Assembly (NCBI RefSeq): GCF_900104555.1
Contig: NZ_FNJU01000003.1
Location: forward strand, 186,001 to 250,000
Length of the DNA: 64,000 bases
Direction of reading: 5' to 3'
DNA from: Litchfieldia salsa
GTDB taxonomy: Bacteria > Bacillota > Bacilli > Bacillales > Bacillaceae_L
Shown here: piece by piece, positions 57,349-64,000 of the stretch
Layout of the letters: each line of letters starts with the position of its first letter
How positions within the stretch are numbered: the first letter of the stretch is position 1
Made by a program: the position numbers and the translations under genes
The notes under the pieces: generated by a model
What the model saw: only the letters and a program-made list of their open reading frames with translations
Told to the model about the DNA's origin: nothing
The model's database searches: none

Positions 57349-58329
57349 TTACACAGGTGGGTTAACCGTTTCTTTTTTTACACCGTGCCTGCTATTTTGT
57401 GATCCAAGAATAACTCCAGATCCAATAAATAGAAACCCTATAATCTGTAATAACAAGATGGGCTCATCCAAAACAATGACAGCGGTAATAGCTGCTATAA
57501 CCGGCACTCCATTCATGAAAATGGCACATTGGCCAGGGCCGAGGATACTAATTCCTTGATTCCATAACATATTCCCTACCCCAGTAGGAAATACTCCAAC
57601 ATAGATCAGCATTAGCCACAGTAAAACACTTGAAGGGAATTCACTCCAACCTTGAGTAGCTTGTTCCCAGATTACCATTGGTAAATAACAGAATGAGGAA
57701 AGTGCATAAGCGTATAGGCTGATAATTGCGGGTGGAAACTTTAGATCAGTTGCTTTTTTAATAAAGATGAAACTGATGCTAAATGTAATCAAAGCACCTA
57801 CAATATATAGATCACCAATGTTAAAGGATAAAGTAAATAAGTTCATGAGCGAACCTTTCAACACAACTAATAATACACCGAAAAAACCAAGAGTAATACC
57901 AAGCATTTGCTTCCAGCGTAAAGGAACACTAAAGATCAAAAAGGAAATAAAGGCAGTAGCCAATGACGTTAAACCCATAATCAGTGAGGCATTTGTTGCT
58001 AACGTGTATTTTAAACCTATTTGAAAAAGTACATTATTAATCACAACACCAATAATAGATGCTCCAAGAACATAGACCCACATTTTTTTCGTTCCTGGTG
58101 TTATAAAAAGAAATTTTCTCACAATCCATAATAGCCCAAAGGCAGCAAATAGATTTCGGAAGAATAATAACGTCCAAAATGGAAACATTTCAAGTAATAA
58201 TTTTGTAAATACGAAGTTACTTCCCCACATGAATATGACCAATAGCAATATCCATCTCATTTTTGTTTCGTTCAACTCGTCATCTTCTCTCATTAGTTTA
58301 ATCAAGTTCTTCATCCATTTTACCACCAT
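57349..58329 (-). CDS. EamA/DMT-family transporter
   Basis: 326 residues with ten predicted membrane segments in two EamA repeats. MRWILLLVIFMWGSNFVFTK at the start of repeat one and GVFPTGVGNMLWNQGISILG in repeat two are typical. Members export amino acids or metabolites, and specificity cannot be read from sequence. The N-terminal ATG at 58329 may extend the natural start; an internal ATG near 58263 would begin closer to the first membrane helix. Confidence 0.88.
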   Translation of the reverse strand: MVVKWMKNLIKLMREDDELNETKMRWILLLVIFMWGSNFVFTKLLLEMFPFWTLLFFRNLFAAFGLLWIVRKFLFITPGTKKMWVYVLGASIIGVVINNVLFQIGLKYTLATNASLIMGLTSLATAFISFLIFSVPLRWKQMLGITLGFFGVLLVVLKGSLMNLFTLSFNIGDLYIVGALITFSISFIFIKKATDLKFPPAIISLYAYALSSFCYLPMVIWEQATQGWSEFPSSVLLWLMLIYVGVFPTGVGNMLWNQGISILGPGQCAIFMNGVPVIAAITAVIVLDEPILLLQIIGFLFIGSGVILGSQNSRHGVKKETVNPPV

Positions 58330-58348
58330 CCATTTTCGAAATACTACA

Positions 58349-58377
58349 GAAAAATAGCATCAGCTAAAACTGATGCT
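58349..58377 (-). terminator. Terminator (minus strand)
   Basis: AGCATCAG and CTGATGCT pair; the minus-strand T-run (plus AAAAA) follows, ending the DUF3892 gene. Confidence 0.75.
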
Positions 58378-58411
58378 AAAGAAAGTTTTTTATATAACTT
58401 TATTAAACAAA

Positions 58412-58726
58412 TTAAAATGTGGGTAAATGATCAAGGTTATTTTCTTTAATACCATCAGGTTCACTTCTAATAATATCTCTTCCGTACTTATGAAACACAT
58501 CTACATGTGCAATTTTCCCCGCTTTTGCTTCATCAAGAGCTGTCAGATAATCAAGTTCTCTTCCACTACTTGTCTTGAACGCAATAATATCTTCATCTTC
58601 ATTTTTTCGAACAGCTACAATTTGTTCAACACCTGAATCCACTGCATCTACACCTTCAGCTTTTGCTTGTAACTCACCATTTTGTTTGTATTGCTCATAT
58701 ACTGCCTGAAAATCTTTATTCTCCAT
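58412..58726 (-). CDS. DUF3892 family protein
   Basis: 104 residues from ATG 58726 (GGAGGTG upstream). IVAVRKNEDEDIIAFKTSSG RELDYLTALDEAKAGKI followed by a GRDIIRSEPDGIKENNLDHL end gives the DUF3892 pattern, found in many Bacillus species with unknown function. It has an N-terminal extension of about 35 residues. The longer frame to 58744 is not needed. Confidence 0.85.
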   Translation of the reverse strand: MENKDFQAVYEQYKQNGELQAKAEGVDAVDSGVEQIVAVRKNEDEDIIAFKTSSGRELDYLTALDEAKAGKIAHVDVFHKYGRDIIRSEPDGIKENNLDHLPTF

Positions 58727-58868
58727 GTTTCCACCTCCGAACATATGTTTAGTATGCTCGGGAGGTGTTCGTTGTATGTAAAGTCAGGAGAGATACCTAC
58801 TATACATAAAAAACTAATTACTTGAAACAATAACCATAATAACCAATATATGAAGGATGTTGATCTGA

Positions 58869-59351
58869 ATGAAGAAGCCATATCTGTTTATTGTATTCAT
58901 GTTCCTCCTCCCTTGGTTTTCTCTACCTTTTCTAGGTAAAAAAACGATCACAAGGTTTTTCCCAGGAGCCATTTTTATGAGTTTATATGTTACTGCTGAG
59001 GGGTATTTAGCTGAAAAGAGAAAATGGTGGTGGTTTCCTTTTCATGTGAAACCTAATGTTATCATGGAGCTACCTCTTATTTTCGGACCATTTTTTGTAG
59101 GATCACTGTGGATTCTTAAATTCACTTTTGGAAATTTTAAAAAATATGTTGTTTTAAATTTAGTTATTGATTCTTTGTTTACATTCATTGGAGTTAATTT
59201 CCTTAAAAAAATAGGTTATGTATCCTTAGTCAGACTTAACAAATTTCAGTTATCTCTCGTTTTTTTAATAAAATCTTTTTTAATGTATGGCTTCCAATTT
59301 ATATATGAGAAGTATATTTCACGAAAAAGATCAAGCTCTACCTTGAATTAA
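58869..59351 (+). CDS. CBO0543-like membrane protein
   Basis: 160 residues with four or five membrane segments; FPGAIFMSLYVTAEGYLAEK, KWWWFPFHVKP and LPLIFGPFFVGSLWILKFTF resemble the CBO0543 family of small Firmicute membrane proteins with no known function. ATG 58869 has only a weak ribosome binding site. A terminator overlaps the end of the gene. Confidence 0.7.
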   Translation: MKKPYLFIVFMFLLPWFSLPFLGKKTITRFFPGAIFMSLYVTAEGYLAEKRKWWWFPFHVKPNVIMELPLIFGPFFVGSLWILKFTFGNFKKYVVLNLVIDSLFTFIGVNFLKKIGYVSLVRLNKFQLSLVFLIKSFLMYGFQFIYEKYISRKRSSSTLN

Positions 59352-59372
59352 TGAGGTGGAGCTTTTTTTTAT
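59334..59372 (+). terminator. Rho-independent terminator
   Basis: AGCTCTACCT and AGGTGGAGCT pair, then TTTTTTTT. The stem begins inside the end of the membrane-protein gene. Confidence 0.85.
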
Positions 59373-59491
59373 GGTTAAAAACTTGTACGAAAAGTGTCTA
59401 GGTTCAAGAGTAATTGTTCTTAATAGTTATCCATACTCATAGGTTTACTTTAAAAGAATGAAATAAAGTACCTTATTAAGGGGGAGTTTGA

Positions 59492-60310
59492 ATGAGTTAT
59501 GTTGCAATACCAGTCGTACAGGAACATGCCTTTTGGTTAGAAGTATTAGAAGATCATGCCCACTTTATTCATGATTTTCTCTCACCTAGTGAAGTGAAAT
59601 ACGTAGAATATGCCAAACAATATATCCAATTATTTCAGGCATTACGTGACAAAATAGCTGCTTTAGAATCCACACTATCACCAAGTTCACCAGAAATGGT
59701 GAATATAGCAAGAGAAATTTATCCGGTGGCAAACGGTTATTATCAATTTGAAGGATATCTACAGAGGTTAAGACTTGAAAACAAAGTAAATCTAAATTTA
59801 ACCCCTACTTATTTAAATGGAACTCTTGGCGAAAATTTGGAATACTTGAGGATGTTAAGTTATTATGTGAATGGAAAAATACCACCAATCCTTCCATTGG
59901 TGGATTTAATGGACTTATGGTTAGAAGATCAGGCAGGTCATGCAGCTCTTCTTGCACGAGCTCTTGATGGAGTGGAATTCCAGCTTGTGGCTGAGACAAG
60001 AAACTATATGCAGCTGTTCCAATCATTTATCGTCAAGAATGAAGCAATAAAAGGATATTTGCGTTTTACACCTGAGGGGTTCCCAATTCAACTACAGTTT
60101 GCAAGAGATGTTGTCAAGGCTGTTATCGGATTCACTGAGCATGTTGAAAAGATGGTTCGTTTATATAAGGATGATGAAGTTTTAAATCAATCAACATTGC
60201 GATTTTTAGAACATCATTTTCCTGAAGCATGTTATTTCTTAAGGAAGCTTTCTTACTATGCACCAGATATCACTTATCCACCATGCACGTTAACTAAGCC
60301 TAGTTTTTAG
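59492..60310 (+). CDS. DUF2935 protein
   Basis: 272 residues in two similar helical halves. The first has VVQEHAFWLEVLEDHAHFIH, the second VDLMDLWLEDQAGHAALLAR and VIGFTEHVEKMVRLY. The HxxxxE/H pattern resembles a ferritin-like or haemerythrin-like metal site, which is the usual description of DUF2935, though function is unknown. GGGGGAG precedes the ATG. It ends three bases before the convergent chloride channel gene. Confidence 0.85.
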   Translation: MSYVAIPVVQEHAFWLEVLEDHAHFIHDFLSPSEVKYVEYAKQYIQLFQALRDKIAALESTLSPSSPEMVNIAREIYPVANGYYQFEGYLQRLRLENKVNLNLTPTYLNGTLGENLEYLRMLSYYVNGKIPPILPLVDLMDLWLEDQAGHAALLARALDGVEFQLVAETRNYMQLFQSFIVKNEAIKGYLRFTPEGFPIQLQFARDVVKAVIGFTEHVEKMVRLYKDDEVLNQSTLRFLEHHFPEACYFLRKLSYYAPDITYPPCTLTKPSF

Positions 60311-60312
60311 TT

Positions 60313-61614
60313 TTAATCAATTTTTCTTTTTTTCTGTTTCTTTGCTTGACTTATAGTCGTACCTTCGTTAATCATATATAATCGACTTTTTGGCGGGTAA
60401 ATGGATTGTGATGGCCAAATACCATGATATCCTGAAATCATATAGCTAATTAAACATGCGATAAAAAAGTATTCTAAGCCTTGTCCATCAAACATTTCGA
60501 CTGACATAATAAAGGCTGCAATTGGTGTGTTTGTACCGCCACAAAATACTGCGATAAGACCTAGGGCTGCTAAAAAGGACAGAGGTAGATTTATTAATTC
60601 TGATAAAGTGTTACCTAACGTTGCCCCAATAAAAAATAAAGGAATGGCCTCTCCTCCTACAAAACCAGTTCCTAGTGTAATCGCAGTAAAAATAAGTTTG
60701 GCAAGAAAGGCGAAATGTGGGACATCCCCTTTAAATGACTGTTCAAGCATTTCTAATCCACGTCCATTATAATCCTGTGATCCTACAATCATAAATAGAA
60801 TAACAATGATAATTCCACCAACAAAGCCTCTGATCATATGGTTTTTCTTGAAATATCTCTCGGACTCCCTTTGGATCCCATGTCTTAATAGGCTATACAA
60901 TACGCTTACAAGACTAAATATGATGGAAACCGTGATTATTTTTAATAGTACGGTTATAGACATACTAGGCACAGATTCTATGATAAATTCCTTATGTGGT
61001 TCTCCCCACACTTTTTCGGTAACATAATGCCCTACAAAGCTCCCTACAAGACAAGGCACTAAAGCTTCGTATTTTAACTTCCCTACCGAGCTCATTTCCA
61101 TTCCAAAAATGGCACCAGTAACTGGTGTACCAAACGCTGCACCGAATCCAGCGCTTATGCCACTCATTATGAATATTTTCTTATCTAGGATATGCACTTT
61201 AAAAAATCGATTGATTGTTTCAGCTATGCTCCCACCCATTTGAATGGCAGCCCCTTCTCTTCCTGTAGATCCACCAAAAAGGATCGTAATAAAGGTTCCA
61301 AAATAAACAATAGGTCCCATTCTTCTTAATACCTGGGCTTTTCCATGTACTCCTTCAATGACTAGATTATTCCCTTTGGCAGAATCATTTTGGTCCCTTT
61401 TACCAATCCTCATATAAATGAAGCCTATAAGTATGCCTCCAAAAGGAAGAAAGTAGATGAGCCATTCATTATTGTTTTCCCTGTAGTGTCCAAGAAAATC
61501 ATTAAAATGTAACAAAAATGCAGTGGTAGATCCGACAATTGCACCAATGATTCCCCCGAACACCACCCATTTTAATAGTAATAATAAAAATCTATATCTT
61601 ACTTTTGAACTCAT
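60313..61614 (-). CDS. ClC-family chloride channel/transporter
   Basis: 433 residues and about ten to twelve membrane helices. The selectivity sequences GGSTGREGAAIQMGG (gating glutamate in GREG), GFVGGEAIPLFFIGATLG (third signature) and FCGGTNTPIAAFIMSVEMF match the voltage-gated chloride channel family. The usual first GSGIP motif is changed. Members exchange chloride for protons or move other anions. No CBS domain is present. ATG 61614 is preceded by a weak binding site. Confidence 0.87.
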   Translation of the reverse strand: MSSKVRYRFLLLLLKWVVFGGIIGAIVGSTTAFLLHFNDFLGHYRENNNEWLIYFLPFGGILIGFIYMRIGKRDQNDSAKGNNLVIEGVHGKAQVLRRMGPIVYFGTFITILFGGSTGREGAAIQMGGSIAETINRFFKVHILDKKIFIMSGISAGFGAAFGTPVTGAIFGMEMSSVGKLKYEALVPCLVGSFVGHYVTEKVWGEPHKEFIIESVPSMSITVLLKIITVSIIFSLVSVLYSLLRHGIQRESERYFKKNHMIRGFVGGIIIVILFMIVGSQDYNGRGLEMLEQSFKGDVPHFAFLAKLIFTAITLGTGFVGGEAIPLFFIGATLGNTLSELINLPLSFLAALGLIAVFCGGTNTPIAAFIMSVEMFDGQGLEYFFIACLISYMISGYHGIWPSQSIYPPKSRLYMINEGTTISQAKKQKKRKID

Positions 61615-61770
61615 TTATTTTCCCCGCTTCAAGGATTTTAGACTATAAGATTAGTCTAATCTCTTTGTTGAAGATTATTCTATTAGTTTCTGGCTTAAAA
61701 TGGTTAACCGCGTTTTCATTTTTAAAATGGACTTGCATACTTCTTTAGATTGCTTATCTCTTCTTATTAG

Positions 61771-61810
61771 AAAACGCCCTTATCTAATTATTAGACAAAG
61801 GCGTTTTTTT
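61771..61810. terminator. Bidirectional terminator
   Basis: AACGCC(C)TT pairs with AAAGGCGTT; an inner TCTAATTATTAGA palindrome; T-run on + side and A-run on minus. Confidence 0.75.
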
Positions 61811-61814
61811 ATAT

Positions 61815-63254
61815 TTAATGATCACTAACTGATATTTTTTCAGTTTGTTTTACTTCTACTTTTTCTTGATCTTCATGACTATATCGTATGAAAAGGGAAA
61901 TGATTAATGCAGCAAGTGTCACCAAAGCAAGAACGATAAAGGCCACATTTGCTCCGTAAATATCTGGAGAAGCAATTCCTGGCTTTTGTTCTGCTAATTT
62001 TTCACTTGTCGTCATAACTGTGACAAGAATAGCTGTTCCAACAGAGGCTGCAATCATTCTCATCGTGTTATCCATCGCAGCACCATGTGGAATCAACCGT
62101 TTTGGAAGCTGATTTAGGGCTGCTGTTTGGATTGGCATCATGACCATCACTAATCCAAACATTCGAATGGAATATAAGATTGTAATAAATGTAAAGGATG
62201 TTTGAAGCCCCAAGTTAGTAAATGCAAATGAAGAGGCAGTTAAAATTGTTAGACCAGTGATAACTAACCACCTTGCGCCAACTTTATCAAAAATACGTCC
62301 AATAATCGGTGCCATAAATCCGGAAACAATCGCTCCAGGAAGGAGAGCAAGACCAGCTTCAAAAGCAGTAAATTCCCGCATTTCTTGCATAAACAATGGA
62401 ATTAAAGTTTCAACCCCAATTAAACCCATGAACGCAATCATTCCAATAATCACTGCAAAAGGGAAAATCGAATATTGAAACACTCTGAATTCAAGCATAG
62501 GTTCTTTTAAACGTAATTGTCTTGTAATAAACAATATAAGTGATAGTACCCCGATACTAATCGTTGAAATCGTAATTAAATGTAACCAACCAAAGTTTCC
62601 GGCACTTGTAAATCCATATAAAAGTCCACCAAACCCTAAGGAAGAATAAATAATTGATAACACATCAACTTTGGGTTTTGTAACCTCTGTTACGTTTTTT
62701 AGTTTAAAGAAAGCAACAACTATATCAATAATGGCAATTGGTAGAATAATGAAAAACAAGAGTCTCCAAGAATAATGAGCAGTTACCCATCCTGAAAAAG
62801 CAGGACCAATAGCGGGTGCAAAAGAGATAACGAGTCCGATTAATCCCATTGCAGCGCCTCTTTTATTAATAGGGAAAATCATAAGAAAGACTGTTGTCAT
62901 AAGAGGTAGCATAATACCCGCCCCACTTGATTGAATGACTCTTCCAAGTAATAAAAGAGCAAAGTTAGGTGCAACGCCTGCTACTAAAGTACCGAATGCA
63001 AAGATGCTCATTGCTGAGATAAATAATTGCCTTGTCGTAAACCTCTGTAATAAAAAAGCACTAATAGGAATCATAATTCCATTTACACACATAAACACGG
63101 TAGTCAGCCATTGCGCACTGTTTGCTGTTACATTCATTTCATTCATAATCGGTGGGATCGCAGTAATCATTAAAGTTTGATTAAGAATGGCGATAAATGA
63201 GCCAGCCAGTAGCAGCGTAACAATTGTCGACTTGTTATAGCTTGATGATTCCAT
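61815..63254 (-). CDS. DHA2-type multidrug MFS transporter
   Basis: 479 residues and 14 predicted membrane helices. Motif A region LLLGRVIQSSGAGIMLPL in helix 4, antiporter motif GLVISFAPAIGPAFSGWVTA in helix 5 and the 14-helix length are typical of EmrB/QacA-like drug:H+ antiporters (compare B. subtilis LmrB or Mdr). Specificity not inferred. AGGAAGG on the minus strand lies before the ATG. It ends just before a bidirectional terminator. Confidence 0.9.
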   Translation of the reverse strand: MESSSYNKSTIVTLLLAGSFIAILNQTLMITAIPPIMNEMNVTANSAQWLTTVFMCVNGIMIPISAFLLQRFTTRQLFISAMSIFAFGTLVAGVAPNFALLLLGRVIQSSGAGIMLPLMTTVFLMIFPINKRGAAMGLIGLVISFAPAIGPAFSGWVTAHYSWRLLFFIILPIAIIDIVVAFFKLKNVTEVTKPKVDVLSIIYSSLGFGGLLYGFTSAGNFGWLHLITISTISIGVLSLILFITRQLRLKEPMLEFRVFQYSIFPFAVIIGMIAFMGLIGVETLIPLFMQEMREFTAFEAGLALLPGAIVSGFMAPIIGRIFDKVGARWLVITGLTILTASSFAFTNLGLQTSFTFITILYSIRMFGLVMVMMPIQTAALNQLPKRLIPHGAAMDNTMRMIAASVGTAILVTVMTTSEKLAEQKPGIASPDIYGANVAFIVLALVTLAALIISLFIRYSHEDQEKVEVKQTEKISVSDH

Positions 63255-63512
63255 ATTCCTTCCTCCAATCTATCCAGATTTGTCCTTACACAACCCGGAT
63301 ATTGAAACCTATATTTTATAGACTAATTGATTATAAACAATTAATCTCCTGATTAAAAGAAATAAATCTTTTTCCATACCAGAAAAACATTTTCCAATAA
63401 CATTAATTGGTTATTTTTTATACCAGAATAATTTTATATCGTTAAAATGATAAAAATTACGGGGTTAGACAAAAGAATTACTATATTAAAAAAGTTTAAT
63501 GTCTATAAAATT
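63255..63512. other. Intergenic, no gene
   Basis: AT-rich; the + strand frame there is a shadow. Confidence 0.4.
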
Positions 63513-63543
63513 ACAAAAACACCCACGCTTGTACGAGGGTGTT
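63513..63543 (-). terminator. Terminator of the partial edge gene
   Basis: AACACCC and GGGTGTT pair on the minus strand, followed by TTTTTG. Confidence 0.75.
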
Positions 63544-63553
63544 CGGTGTCATA

Positions 63554-64000
63554 TCATTTAAAGATCGTTGATATAATCTCATCGACGGTCATTTCACTAT
63601 CCACTTCATATGTGCCAGGACGCAATTTATTTGCTAATCCTCTTTGTTCGACTTCATTAAAGAAATCCATTGCATTTTCAATAACATTGGCTTTCACAAG
63701 AGCATCCCCAACATCAATACTTGTCATACCGGTTGAGACTGTTAACATGGTTCTATATATAACTGTTTCCTTTATTTCCTCTGGATCAGTTTCTTGTTTA
63801 TCCGAAGTATCTGCCTCTGCCTCTGCTATTTGTTCGTTCCACTCTTCTTCAGTGTGAATCACATAGCCCGCTTCAGTTAGACTCTTCTTCATTTCTGATT
63901 CAGAAGGTTTGCTTTCATCTTCTGTGCCGCTCACGGCGTTGGTATTGCTATCAAGATAATAGACGGTAGCAACAATACTAGTGGCAACAACGATTCCAGC
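63554..64000 (-). CDS. MltG-like anchor protein, N-terminus outside the window
   Basis: 148 residues are visible. It begins AGIVVATSIVATVYYLDSNT, which is a membrane anchor near the N-terminus, continues with an acidic linker ETDPEEIKE and ends with VSTGMTSIDVGDALVKANVI, NKLRPGTYEVDSEMTVDEII. The last part is the YceG/MltG-like LysM-related segment that precedes the lytic domain in true MltG, but the protein ends there. Such truncated relatives occur in Bacillus. The 5' end is beyond the window. Confidence 0.75.
   Translation of the reverse strand, partial: AGIVVATSIVATVYYLDSNTNAVSGTEDESKPSESEMKKSLTEAGYVIHTEEEWNEQIAEAEADTSDKQETDPEEIKETVIYRTMLTVSTGMTSIDVGDALVKANVIENAMDFFNEVEQRGLANKLRPGTYEVDSEMTVDEIISTIFK

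Overview
The window comes from a low-GC Gram-positive bacterium of the family Bacillaceae. It shows AGGAGG-type ribosome binding sites, sigma-A promoters of TTGACA/TATAAT type, cre-like sites, and many genes with recognisable Bacillus subtilis counterparts (satA/yyaR, fabHB, the yrkEFHIJ set, gltC, kamA, yokU). The genus cannot be fixed from the sequence alone. No rRNA, tRNA, CRISPR array or intact transposase was seen.

Layout. (1) 0-12 kb: small accessory genes, mostly on the + strand (Nudix, histidine phosphatase, glyoxalase-fold, acetyltransferases, DinB), several of them broken. (2) 12-29 kb: almost entirely intact metabolic genes. These are a carbohydrate locus (AraC regulator, GH3 glycosidase, GPH sugar transporter), small stress and lipid genes, a secreted GH43 arabinanase, a membrane-bound alpha/beta hydrolase and a quinone-oxidoreductase-like enzyme. 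(3) 29-39 kb: a large sulfane-sulfur (persulfide) handling cluster. It has a CstR-type persulfide sensor, three TusA-type domains, a DsrE protein, several rhodaneses, two rhodanese-metallo-beta-lactamase fusions (YrkH type, probable persulfide dioxygenases) and two TauE-type exporters, one of them frameshifted. At least five to six near-identical operator palindromes lie at its promoters. (4) 39-47.5 kb: thiol and electrophile-stress genes (two OsmC-type proteins, two Old Yellow Enzymes, a nitroreductase, a DsbA/FrnE-type oxidoreductase, a broken cysK, pirin and thioredoxin). (5) 47.5-49.2 kb: decayed DNA with the tail of kamA and yokU. (6) 49.2 kb: a site almost identical to the B. subtilis dif site, followed by xerS. 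(7) 49.7-64 kb: mostly minus-strand intact genes (PhzF, gltC divergent from gdhA, CAP-domain lipoprotein, EamA, ClC, MFS) and, at the right edge, a partial MltG-like anchor protein.

Two things stand out. First, the OsmC gene (39903-40370) and the DsbA-like gene (45053-45706) each carry an in-frame UGA exactly at the redox-active cysteine. Each UGA is followed by a GC-rich hairpin whose spacing and loop fit the published bacterial SECIS model. A neighbouring thioredoxin relic has the same kind of hairpin next to a UUA codon at the equivalent position. This suggests a selenocysteine-containing thiol-redox island beside the persulfide cluster, though decay is a live alternative because many neighbours are pseudogenes. 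Second, the dif-like site, the change in gene orientation at about 49 kb and the SpoIIIE-type octamers facing it from both sides place the window at the chromosome replication terminus.

Broken genes are concentrated at 0-10 kb and 29-52 kb and are rare at 10-29 kb and 52-64 kb. This fits real decay of accessory DNA better than uniform sequencing error, but the reads would need to be checked.
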